From assembly GCA_035638775.1 (NCBI GenBank), contig DASQZJ010000043.1:1-64000 (forward strand): a stretch of 64,000 bases of DNA, read 5' to 3'. Source of the DNA: DASQZJ01 sp035638775. GTDB taxonomy: Bacteria > Pseudomonadota > Gammaproteobacteria > UBA5335 > SLRW01. Of this stretch, positions 1 to 6,930 are shown piece by piece (position 1 is the first letter of the stretch; every line of letters starts with the position of its first letter). The notes under the pieces are model-generated. The model ran no database searches. It saw only the letters and a list, made by a program, of their open reading frames with translations, and was not told where the DNA came from. The position numbers were made by a program, and so were the translations under genes.

Positions 1-288
1 CTTGTCCTTGTACTGCTCGTAGTTCTTGGACGTGATCGTGAACCTGATCTTGTCGTCCTTGTAGGGGTTGGGCAGATACTTGTTGCCGGAGGGCGTGGGC
101 ACCGTGGCCAGGCCGCCGGTCCATTCCGGGATGGTGCCGTCCTTGTTGGCCGCCTTGGTCGCCCCGATGGGCGTCAGCGTCGTGCCCAGCTTGGCGGCCT
201 CACTCTGCGAGACCTTGGCCGAGGCTCCGGTTGCGACCAGCGTGAGCGCGAGCGCGCCGGTAAAAGCGATTGACCTCGTCTTCCACAT
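1..288 (-). CDS. DUF1329 family secreted protein, N-terminal part
   Basis: Only the first 96 codons lie in the window; the gene continues past position 1. The protein opens with a clear signal peptide (basic MWKTRS, hydrophobic core, cleavage after ASA at about residue 24). The mature start KVSQSEAAKLGTTLTPIGA followed by DGTIPEWTGGL is the typical opening of DUF1329 proteins, which are periplasmic or outer-membrane-associated and in Pseudomonas-like genomes often sit beside DUF1302 proteins and RND transporters. A GAGGGG ribosome-binding site lies 7-8 bases before the ATG. The biochemical function of the family is not established. Its partners would lie outside the window, so no role is inferred. 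Confidence 0.75.
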   Translation of the reverse strand, partial: MWKTRSIAFTGALALTLVATGASAKVSQSEAAKLGTTLTPIGATKAANKDGTIPEWTGGLATVPTPSGNKYLPNPYKDDKIRFTITSKNYEQYKDK

Positions 289-682
289 TAGTTGTTCCCC
301 TCGTCATTCACAGGTACGGAAGAGGACAGGGATACCCGGCAACGCAGGTACCCTGACGCCAGGCGCATCTTCCTCTAGAGTTCTCCTGAAACCATCGCCA
401 TCCCGGGATGGAAGGTCTTCTTCTATCCGTTGCCTTTACGGCGAAGCGACAACCTGAAACTGGCGCTGTCGCCACGGGCCGGATCCCTGCCTCCGATTGT
501 CTGTGTGTTCTGCGCGGCGTCGGATGACTCTCGCCGCCACTGCAAAGATTCGCACGCCAGCGCGCATCTCGCAACTATCATGTGCGATGCACTGCCTAAC
601 CGCTTAGGCGGCATACGGGCGGGGGACGCCGTGACCCGATGGGACCGGCGGTCGCACGGGGCGGAAGGACGGCGAACGGGAT
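289..682. other. 394-bp intergenic stretch between DUF1329 gene and frdD
   Basis: No credible gene is seen on either strand. It holds the leader of the DUF1329 gene at the left and the 3' flank of the frd operon at the right. A short perfect hairpin, GCCTAA-CCGC-TTAGGC at 594-609, sits about 75 bases past the frdD stop and has no T-run on the minus strand, so it is not a convincing terminator. A short inverted repeat (CCATC-CCGG-GATGG) is visible near 400. No promoter can be assigned with confidence. Confidence 0.5.
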
Positions 683-1051
683 TCAGGCGTGCGCGAGGAC
701 GGCGCTTGCCAGGGCCCAGATCAGCACGACGTTTACGGTCGCGGCACCGCCGTAGCACAACCACACGACCACCCGGCGGGAGGCCCGCGTGCGTGCGCCG
801 AGATCCTGCAGTGTCATCCGCAGGCGGTGTGCGGCGTGCCACAGCGGCAGGGTCAGGACCAGGAACAGGATCACCGCGGCGACCGGGTTGTGCAGGAAGC
901 CCAGCAGGGTGGCGTGCTCCAGGCCCGGCGGGTGCATCCAGCCGGCGCTCGACAGCAGCACGACCAGCATCAGCGCCGGCAGCACCAGGGCGGCCACCAT
1001 GCCGCCCGCGGCGAACGGCAGCCAGATCACGGGCTTGTTCGACATCGTCAT
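683..1051 (-). CDS. frdD: Fumarate reductase membrane subunit D
   Basis: A 122-residue integral membrane protein with three hydrophobic helices (about residues 13-36, 55-72 and 95-120). NKPVIWLPFAAGGM near the N-terminus and LPLWHAAHRLRMTLQDL in the middle match the FrdD family, and length is as in E. coli FrdD (119). It anchors the FrdAB catalytic dimer to the inner membrane and forms part of the quinol site with FrdC. It is the last gene of the rquA-frdABCD run, starting one base after the frdC stop, so it is almost certainly co-translated. The gene order A-B-C-D and the FrdC/D sequences favour fumarate reductase over succinate dehydrogenase. Confidence 0.92.
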   Translation of the reverse strand: MTMSNKPVIWLPFAAGGMVAALVLPALMLVVLLSSAGWMHPPGLEHATLLGFLHNPVAAVILFLVLTLPLWHAAHRLRMTLQDLGARTRASRRVVVWLCYGGAATVNVVLIWALASAVLAHA

Positions 1052-1052
1052 C

Positions 1053-1439
1053 TCAGATCTCCACCAGCACGAACACCGCGACCAGGATCGCCAGCATCAG
1101 GATGTAATGGGCGGCCTGGATCCAGCTCCCGGGCACCCGCCGCCCGCCCAGGTCCAGGGGCATGGTGCGTGGCGCCAGGGCGAACCAGGTAACCGCGTGG
1201 TACACCCCCGCGAGTATCGCGATCACCTGGAACGCCAGGCCGGCCGGGGATGCCATTGCCTGCAGGAAGCCCTGCCAGGCCGCCGGTCCCAGCACCAGGC
1301 CGACCAGGCCGACCGTCGCCATGATCACCCAGGCGGCGATTGGCACGCAGGTCAGCTCGCGCAGCATGTAGCGCAGGTAGCTCGCCCGGCCGATCCACCA
1401 GAACACCGGCATGCGGGGGATGTAGCTGCGCGTTCTCAT
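1053..1439 (-). CDS. frdC: Fumarate reductase membrane subunit C
   Basis: A 128-residue membrane anchor with three transmembrane helices (about 30-52, 66-88, 108-127). The N-terminal RSYIPRMPVFWWIGRASYL and MLRELTCVPIAAW are the FrdC signature; by eye, E28 and H81/W85 in YHAVTWFALAP fall at the positions of E. coli FrdC Glu29 and His82/Trp86, which line the quinol site. No haem-ligand pattern like that of succinate dehydrogenase cytochrome b is seen. The ATG overlaps the frdB stop by four bases (ATGA). I chose this start because longer in-frame starts would run deep into frdB and lack homology to the family. Confidence 0.92.
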   Translation of the reverse strand: MRTRSYIPRMPVFWWIGRASYLRYMLRELTCVPIAAWVIMATVGLVGLVLGPAAWQGFLQAMASPAGLAFQVIAILAGVYHAVTWFALAPRTMPLDLGGRRVPGSWIQAAHYILMLAILVAVFVLVEI

Positions 1440-2176
1440 GACCGTTCCTTCCTCCGCAGGGGCGCGGTGAGCCAGTCGAGCGAGTTCGCCAGCTTCATCT
1501 GCTGGATGGCGCCCGCGGGATCCACGTGCTTGGGACAGACCTCCGAGCACTCGCCGACGAAGGTGCACTCCCATACGCCGTTCTCGCTGCCGGTGACCTC
1601 CGCCCGCCAGAGGCGTCCGTCATCCCGGGAATCGAGGTTATAGCGGTGTGCCAGTGCCAGAGCCGCGGGCCCGAGATAACCCGGGTTGAGCCCGACCTGC
1701 GGGCAGGCCGCGTAGCACAGCAGGCAGTTGATGCACATCGAGTACTGGCGGAAGCGCGCCAGCTCCTGCGGGCTCTGCCGGGTTTCGGCGTCCTCGGGCG
1801 GCGCCTCGGACGGGATCACCCAGGGGCTGACCTGGGACAGGCCGGTCATGAAGCGGTCCTGGTCCACGATCAGGTCCCGTTCCACCGGCAGGTTCGACAG
1901 CGGCGCCACGCGAACCGTGTCCGGAAGGTCGCGGACGAAGGTCTTGCAGGCCAGCATCGGGTCCCCGTCCACCACCATGCCGCAGCTCCCGCATACCGCC
2001 ATGTGACAGGACCAGCGGTAGCTGAGAGTGCCGTCGAGGTGATCCTTGACGTAGTTGAGCGCGTCCAGCAGCACCCAGTGTTCCTCGCAGGGCACGTTGT
2101 AGCCCTGCCAGTAGGGCGGCTCGTCGTCTTCCGGGTGGTAGCGCTGGATCTCGATGCGCAGGGTTCTCTGGGTCAT
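1436..2176 (-). CDS. frdB: Fumarate reductase iron-sulfur subunit
   Basis: A 246-residue protein carrying all three expected clusters. Cys57, 62, 65 and 77 form the ferredoxin-type [2Fe-2S] site; Cys148, 151, 154 and 214 the [4Fe-4S] site; Cys158, 204 and 210 the [3Fe-4S] site. This spacing is that of E. coli FrdB shifted by one residue. The subunit wires electrons from quinol at FrdC/FrdD to the flavin of FrdA, on the cytoplasmic face of the membrane. It follows frdA after 25 bases and overlaps frdC by four. No ligand is missing, so the enzyme should be functional. Confidence 0.95.
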   Translation of the reverse strand: MTQRTLRIEIQRYHPEDDEPPYWQGYNVPCEEHWVLLDALNYVKDHLDGTLSYRWSCHMAVCGSCGMVVDGDPMLACKTFVRDLPDTVRVAPLSNLPVERDLIVDQDRFMTGLSQVSPWVIPSEAPPEDAETRQSPQELARFRQYSMCINCLLCYAACPQVGLNPGYLGPAALALAHRYNLDSRDDGRLWRAEVTGSENGVWECTFVGECSEVCPKHVDPAGAIQQMKLANSLDWLTAPLRRKERS

Positions 2177-2201
2177 TGCCTGTGTCCCTTGGCGGGCTTT
2201 G

Positions 2202-3971
2202 TCATGCCTTGGTGTCGGTGGCTCCGGGCACGCCCCCGTAGACGCGCTCGCCCGGCTGGTACCGGGTGATCACGACCGGGCGGTAGTCGACTGCCGGTGC
2301 GTCGCCGCGCCGGAATGTCGCCAGGCTGTGCTGGAGGAACCTGTCGTCGTCGCGTTCCGGATAGTCGAGGCGCTGGTGCGCGCCGCGGGACTCCTGGCGT
2401 GCGCGCGCGGAGTGCACCATCGCCTGCGCGACCTCCAGCATCGAGCCGAGCTCGAGTGCGTAGATCAGCTCCGTGTTGTACACGCGGCTGTGGTCCTGGA
2501 TCGACAGGGCGGGGAAGCGCTCGCGCAGGGTGCCGATCTTCTCGCACGCCTCCCGCAGCATGTCCTCGTCCCGGTAGATGCCGGCGCAGCGCTCCATCAT
2601 TTCGTGCAGGTTGTCACGCAGGCCGGCGATGGTCTCGTTGCCCTGCACCTCGCCCAGCAGACGGGTGGTGCGCCCGAAGGCCGCCTCGCAGGTCCCGGTG
2701 TCTACCGAAACGGTTTCCCGCCCGGCGGACCTGGCGCGCTCGGCGGCGCTGCGTCCGGCACGGGCACCGAAGACCAGGAGCTCGGTGAGGGAATTGGAAC
2801 CCAGGCGATTGGCGCCATTGATGCTCACGCAGGCGCATTCGCCGGCGGCGAACAGGCCGGGAAGCGCCGTCGCGGAGTGGATGTCCGTGTCGATGCCGCC
2901 CATGGTGTAGTGCACCACCGGGCGCACCGGGATCGGCTCCGTGACGGGGTCGACGCCCGCGTAGGCCCGGGAAAGCTCGCGCACGAACGGCAGCCGCTCG
3001 TCGATCTTCGCCTGGCCGAGGTGGCGCAGGTCCAGGTGGACCACCTCGCCGTCGGGCGTGCTGGTCGTCCGGCCCTTGCGCTGCTCGTGCCAGAAGGCCT
3101 GGCTGAGGCGGTCGCGCGGCCCCAGTTCCATGGCCTTTTTGCGTGGCCACGGATCGGGTGGGCCCAGCGCGTAGTCCTGCAGGTAACGGTAGCCGTCCTT
3201 GTTGAGCAGGATTCCGCCCTCGCCGCGCGCGCCCTCGGTGATCAGGATGCCGGTGCGGGGAAGCCCGGTCGGGTGGTACTGGACGAATTCCATGTCCTTG
3301 AGCGGCACCCCGGCACGATAGGCCATGGCCATCCCGTCGGCGGTATTGATGGCACCGTTGGTGGTGAACGGGAACATCCGGCCGGCGCCGCCGGTGCACA
3401 GGATCACCGCGGGCGCCAGGAAGGCGACCTCTTCGCCGGTGGCCAGGCACAGCGTCGCCACGCCCCGGCATTCGCCGTCCTGCACGATCAGGTCCAGGGC
3501 GTAGTACTCGTCGAAGCGCTGGACGGAGCCATGCTTGAGGGACCTCTGGAACAGCGTGTGCAGGATGTGGAAGCCGCTCTTGTCCGCGGCGAACCAGGTG
3601 CGTTCGTTCTTCATGCCGCCGAAAGGTCGCACCGAGACGCGGCCGTCGCCTTCGCGGCTCCAGGGGCACCCCCAGTGCTCGAGTTGCAGCAGGGCCTTCG
3701 GTGCCGCCTCCACGAACGCGTCCACGGCGTCCTGGTCGCACAGCCAGTCGCCGCCGCTGACGGTGTCGTGGAAGTGGTCGTCGAGACTGTCGTTGTCCTT
3801 GATCACGCCGGCGGCGCCGCCCTCGGCCGCGACTGTGTGGCTGCGCATGGGATAGACCTTGGACACCAGGGCGATGCGCGCGGCCGGATCGGCCTCCGCC
3901 GCCGCGATCGCCGCCTGCAGTCCCGCGCCGCCGGCGCCGACGATGACGATGTCCGCCGATTCGGTGCGCAC
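2202..3971 (-). CDS. frdA: Fumarate reductase flavoprotein subunit
   Basis: A 589-residue flavoprotein (E. coli FrdA is about 600). The FAD-binding Rossmann motif is IVGAGGAGLQAA at residues 10-21. The flavin-linking His is H45 in YPMRSHTVAAEGG, and HPTGLPRTGILITEGARGEGG-type sequence carries the catalytic Arg region. The C-terminal RLDYPERDD motif is also present. The start is the GTG at 3971: it has a GGAGG seven bases upstream and lies two bases after the rquA stop, whereas longer versions would read antisense to nothing and overlap rquA. The enzyme reduces fumarate to succinate. Reverse activity as a succinate dehydrogenase cannot be excluded from sequence. Confidence 0.95.
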   Translation of the reverse strand: MRTESADIVIVGAGGAGLQAAIAAAEADPAARIALVSKVYPMRSHTVAAEGGAAGVIKDNDSLDDHFHDTVSGGDWLCDQDAVDAFVEAAPKALLQLEHWGCPWSREGDGRVSVRPFGGMKNERTWFAADKSGFHILHTLFQRSLKHGSVQRFDEYYALDLIVQDGECRGVATLCLATGEEVAFLAPAVILCTGGAGRMFPFTTNGAINTADGMAMAYRAGVPLKDMEFVQYHPTGLPRTGILITEGARGEGGILLNKDGYRYLQDYALGPPDPWPRKKAMELGPRDRLSQAFWHEQRKGRTTSTPDGEVVHLDLRHLGQAKIDERLPFVRELSRAYAGVDPVTEPIPVRPVVHYTMGGIDTDIHSATALPGLFAAGECACVSINGANRLGSNSLTELLVFGARAGRSAAERARSAGRETVSVDTGTCEAAFGRTTRLLGEVQGNETIAGLRDNLHEMMERCAGIYRDEDMLREACEKIGTLRERFPALSIQDHSRVYNTELIYALELGSMLEVAQAMVHSARARQESRGAHQRLDYPERDDDRFLQHSLATFRRGDAPAVDYRPVVITRYQPGERVYGGVPGATDTKA

Positions 3972-3973
3972 GA

Positions 3974-4813
3974 TCAGGCCTCCTCGAGCCGGAAGCGCAG
4001 CACCCGGTAGAAGCCGCGGAACAGCGTGACCTCGCGGTCCAGCGTCACCTTCTTGCCCACGGCCTCGGCGCACTCGCGCACCATGCCGGACAGGTCCGCG
4101 TGCCACAGACTCGGCAGGAAGGGCTCGGCCGCGCCGAAGACCCAGCGCAGGGGCCGGCGGTGGAACAGGTGGCTGCGGGTGAACGCGCCGTACTCCGCGA
4201 GAACCAGGCGGCCGCCCGGGGCGAGCACCCGCAGCGCCTCGCACAGGGCGCGCCGGCGCGCTTCCGGCGGCATCTCGTGCAGCAGCAGGAACAGCAGCGC
4301 CGAGTCGAAGCTGTCGCTGTCGAAGTGGAGCACCTCCGCGTTCATCCGGAACAGGCGCACGCGGTCGATGATGGCGGCGTTGGTGAGCTTGGTGCGGGCA
4401 CGGCGCAGCTGGATTGGCGCGATGTCGATCAGGTGCAGCGGGTTGGCGTTGGTGAAGTAGCGGGCCAGGGTCGGTACCAGCAACCCGTAGACCGACGCCA
4501 CCTGCAGGGTACGGCCGGGGTCGTCCTCCAACATCATGGCCAGCGTCTCGTCCGTGATCCGGCGGTAGTTCCCGAACAGGATGGCGTTGATGATCGGCTG
4601 GTGGTCGAACATCCACACCGCCGGATACCAGAGGTACGCCCACCAGTAGTAGCGGGCGAGATACTCGGGCATTTCCTGGCGGTCCATCGCGTCGTAACCG
4701 CGCAGGGGCTCGGCGTGCGCCAGAGCACCACCGGCGGGCCCCGACAGGGCGCCACCGGCGCCGCTTTCCGCCTTCGCCTGGGGCGGGTAGATCCTGGTTA
4801 CCTTGTTGGGCAT
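3974..4813 (-). CDS. rquA: Rhodoquinone biosynthesis protein RquA
   Basis: A 279-residue methyltransferase-like protein that I assign to RquA, the enzyme that replaces the methoxy group of ubiquinone by an amino group to give rhodoquinone. Diagnostic features: the family opening YYWWAYLWYPAVWMFD (55-70) with GNYRRI (81-86); the unusual VYG (108-110) where UbiE-type methyltransferases carry a glycine-rich SAM motif; HLIDIAP (127-133); and LLHEMPPEARR (178-188). About 40 low-complexity residues precede the conserved domain; M43 would be an alternative start, but the ATG at 4813 has a GGAG eight bases upstream. It is the first gene of the rquA-frdABCD run, which fits its product's use by fumarate reductase. 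The alternative, a generic class I methyltransferase, is less likely given VYG and the context. Confidence 0.88.
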   Translation of the reverse strand: MPNKVTRIYPPQAKAESGAGGALSGPAGGALAHAEPLRGYDAMDRQEMPEYLARYYWWAYLWYPAVWMFDHQPIINAILFGNYRRITDETLAMMLEDDPGRTLQVASVYGLLVPTLARYFTNANPLHLIDIAPIQLRRARTKLTNAAIIDRVRLFRMNAEVLHFDSDSFDSALLFLLLHEMPPEARRRALCEALRVLAPGGRLVLAEYGAFTRSHLFHRRPLRWVFGAAEPFLPSLWHADLSGMVRECAEAVGKKVTLDREVTLFRGFYRVLRFRLEEA

Positions 4814-4897
4814 GGCTGGTTCTCCGGGCCTTATTGCCGCTGTTTGTCGTTGCGGGCTTTCCGGGCATCAGTGTCGCCGGTCGCGTCTGCCCGCAGG

Positions 4898-4911
4898 TTG
4901 ATATGGGTCAA
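4898..4911 (-). promoter_or_regulatory. Anr/FNR box upstream of rquA-frdABCD
   Basis: TTGATATGGGTCAA is a perfect match to the Anr consensus TTGAT-N4-GTCAA and differs by one base from the E. coli FNR consensus. It is centred 92 bases before the rquA ATG. If it acts at -41.5, transcription would start near 4863, with GACACT (4875-4870 on the minus strand) as a weak -10. Anr and FNR are oxygen-labile iron-sulfur activators, so the operon is predicted to switch on when oxygen is low. Confidence 0.7.
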
Positions 4912-4932
4912 GATTCGGGGAACACGCCGAGG

Positions 4933-6459
4933 TCAGGCCGCGGTGCCGGTGGCAGCGCGCAGGTCGGCGCCCACCGTCTCCGCGGTGCGGCCGGCCAGGG
5001 CCATGATGGTGAGATAGGGATTGACTTCCGCCGAGGCCGGGAAAAGGCTGGCATCGGCGACGTACACGCCGGACAGGCCGTGCACCCGCCCCCGCGCGTC
5101 GGTGACCGAGTGCTCCGGACAGGAGCCCATGCGGCATCCGCCCATCAGATGGGCGGCACTGAGCATCACCCCGCTTGCACGCACGCGCTCGGCCGTCACC
5201 AGGCGGTCCAGCCGCGGGACGTCGGCTGCCGTGATGAAGAACCGTCCGCTGCCGGGCAGGTGCACCCGGGTCGCGCCGCCGGCGAAGAACACCCGTGCCG
5301 CCGCGCGCATCCCGCCGGCCAGCGCCGCGTAGACGGCGTCGTCCAGGTGGTACTGCGCGACGGGCTGGCCGTCCTCGTCCTCCCGTACCCGGTTCCAGGG
5401 GTGCGCTGCGTCCAGGGTCAGCACGAGGATCTGCTGCTGGCGGTCCATGCGCCGCATCAACTCATCCAGCTCCGGGCCGTAACCCGCGAGGTTCTTCGAG
5501 GTGGCGAAGGGGAAGTAGAAGCACGTCTCCAGCAGGAAGCGTTCGTCGCGCGCGAACGCGTCGCAGTAGTAGCTCTTGGGATGCCCCAGGGAGCCTTCGA
5601 CCGGCTCGTCATGCTGTGCCACCAGGGTCAGCGCCGGGTGACAGGTCAGGAAGCGCCCGAGCGCCGGCCAGCGCCGTTCCCAGTCGGGAAAGCTGCGCAT
5701 CAGCAGCGGCGGGGTCTGCATGGTCCCGGCCGCGAGCACGATGGCGCGCGCCCGGACCCGCAGGGGACCGGGACGCAGCGGTCCGGGGTCGAGCCCGTGC
5801 GCTGGCGGCAGGACCCGCCCCTCGAGCCCGCCGGGCTCGATGTGGTCGATGCGGCAGAACGGATACACGTGCACGCCGGCGGCTTCGGCCATGGGGATCT
5901 GGACCTGCGCGGTGCCCTGTTTCGCCTGCCGGGGACAGCCCAGGTTGCAGGTGTTCAGGCCCGCGCAGCCGCGGGTGTTGACCGGGAACTGGCGCGGTTC
6001 CCAGCCCAGGCGGCGGCAGCCGTCGGCGAACAGGCGGTTGTTCCGGTTGATTTCCTCCGGGGCGTGCAGGTGCACCCCGTTGTCGGCGCAGTAACGCTCG
6101 AACCGGGGCGCGAGGTCGGCCGCGTCCAGTCCGGGCACGGCCCACTTTCCCAGCACCTGTTCCGGCAGCCGGAAGGTGACCCCCGTGTAGACGTTGGTAC
6201 CGCCCCCGACCGCCCGGCAGAAGGCGAGCGTCATGTCGCCGCTGGCCGTCTGCACGGCGCCACCGCCCACGTAGTACCTGCGCACCATCTCCAGCTCGCG
6301 CCGGGTGTTGTCCCGGGGCCGGAAGCGTCCTCCCTCCTCGAACACCGCGACCCGCAGGCCCTCGGCGCACAGCGGCGCCAGCTCCCGCGCGGCAGTGCCA
6401 CCGCCGGCGCCGGAACCGATGATCGCGACGTCGACGTCGAGCATCTGCTCAGCGATCAT
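4933..6459 (-). CDS. GMC-family FAD-dependent oxidoreductase
   Basis: A 508-residue flavoprotein of the glucose-methanol-choline family. The FAD motif VAIIGSGAGGGTAARELA starts near residue 10, CNLGCPRQAKQG lies mid-protein, VLAAGTMQTPPLL is the second FAD motif, and MGGCRMG with VNPYLTIMALAGR forms the C-terminal active-site region. Such enzymes oxidise alcohols or sterols and pass electrons to oxygen, quinone or cytochrome; the substrate is not predictable here. The ATG at 6459 has GGGAG seven bases upstream and overlaps the preceding small gene by 11 bases; an ATG at 6444 is the alternative. With its partner it lies behind an Anr-type box, suggesting low-oxygen expression. Confidence 0.8.
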   Translation of the reverse strand: MIAEQMLDVDVAIIGSGAGGGTAARELAPLCAEGLRVAVFEEGGRFRPRDNTRRELEMVRRYYVGGGAVQTASGDMTLAFCRAVGGGTNVYTGVTFRLPEQVLGKWAVPGLDAADLAPRFERYCADNGVHLHAPEEINRNNRLFADGCRRLGWEPRQFPVNTRGCAGLNTCNLGCPRQAKQGTAQVQIPMAEAAGVHVYPFCRIDHIEPGGLEGRVLPPAHGLDPGPLRPGPLRVRARAIVLAAGTMQTPPLLMRSFPDWERRWPALGRFLTCHPALTLVAQHDEPVEGSLGHPKSYYCDAFARDERFLLETCFYFPFATSKNLAGYGPELDELMRRMDRQQQILVLTLDAAHPWNRVREDEDGQPVAQYHLDDAVYAALAGGMRAAARVFFAGGATRVHLPGSGRFFITAADVPRLDRLVTAERVRASGVMLSAAHLMGGCRMGSCPEHSVTDARGRVHGLSGVYVADASLFPASAEVNPYLTIMALAGRTAETVGADLRAATGTAA

Positions 6460-6859
6460 CGGGGTTCTCCCGCAGCCGGTAGCCGAGCTCGGAGGCGAGC
6501 TCGGGCTGGCCGTAGACGCCGAGCTTGGCCATGGTCCCCGTACCGTCCACGCCCCGGCGAATCCGCGCGCTGCCCGAGGTGGAGAGACCACCGAGCAGGT
6601 CGCGGACAGCGCCGGCCCCGAGCCTTGCAAGCGGGCGGCCGGTGCGCATGACGGCGTACAGATCGACCGCCAGCAGGAAGACCCCGAGCTGGCGGCGCGT
6701 GCGGGCGGGTTGCGCCGCGAGCACGCCGTCGACCAGCAGGACCGACAGCTCCCGCTCCGCGGCACTGAAGCGGCCGCTGCGGGGCACCATCGCGCGTTGC
6801 AGCGCCTCGAAGCGCCGTCGGCGCCGGCCGGAGAGGAAGACGGGCTGGATGCTGGCCAT
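6449..6859 (-). CDS. Small protein paired with GMC oxidoreductase
   Basis: A 136-residue, Arg-rich soluble protein with no signal peptide (MASIQPVFLSGRRRRRFEAL at the start). I do not recognise a named domain. Its position, overlapping the start of the GMC oxidoreductase by 11 bases, is like that of small subunits or chaperones paired with GMC flavoproteins (for instance subunit-3-like proteins of gluconate 2-dehydrogenase), and helical content with FLLAVDLYAVMRTGRPLARL would suit such a role. Function is therefore inferred from context only. It is the first gene of a two-gene unit preceded by an Anr-type box. Confidence 0.6.
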   Translation of the reverse strand: MASIQPVFLSGRRRRRFEALQRAMVPRSGRFSAAERELSVLLVDGVLAAQPARTRRQLGVFLLAVDLYAVMRTGRPLARLGAGAVRDLLGGLSTSGSARIRRGVDGTGTMAKLGVYGQPELASELGYRLRENPDDR

Positions 6860-6916
6860 TGCCGGAGCTCCGTGGCGGTTCCGGCTTCAGGGTTTCATGC
6901 GGGAGGGCGCGGCCCC

Positions 6917-6930
6917 TTGATCGGGGTCAA
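6917..6930 (-). promoter_or_regulatory. Anr/FNR box upstream of the GMC gene pair
   Basis: TTGATCGGGGTCAA matches TTGAT-N4-GTCAA perfectly. Its centre lies 64 bases before the ATG at 6859, a typical distance for an Anr- or FNR-activated promoter, and it overlaps the stop codon of rep. No good -10 is visible, so the call rests on the box alone. Confidence 0.55.

Noticed and set aside
594..609. GCCTAA-CCGC-TTAGGC as terminator of the frd operon
   Set aside because: The stem is only six bases with no T-run in the minus-strand direction, and lies about 75 bases past the stop.
683..3971. Reading the four subunits as succinate dehydrogenase
   Set aside because: Gene order A-B-C-D, the FrdC and FrdD sequences, lack of a cytochrome-b haem-ligand pattern and the linked rquA all favour fumarate reductase. 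Succinate dehydrogenases are normally ordered C-D-A-B.
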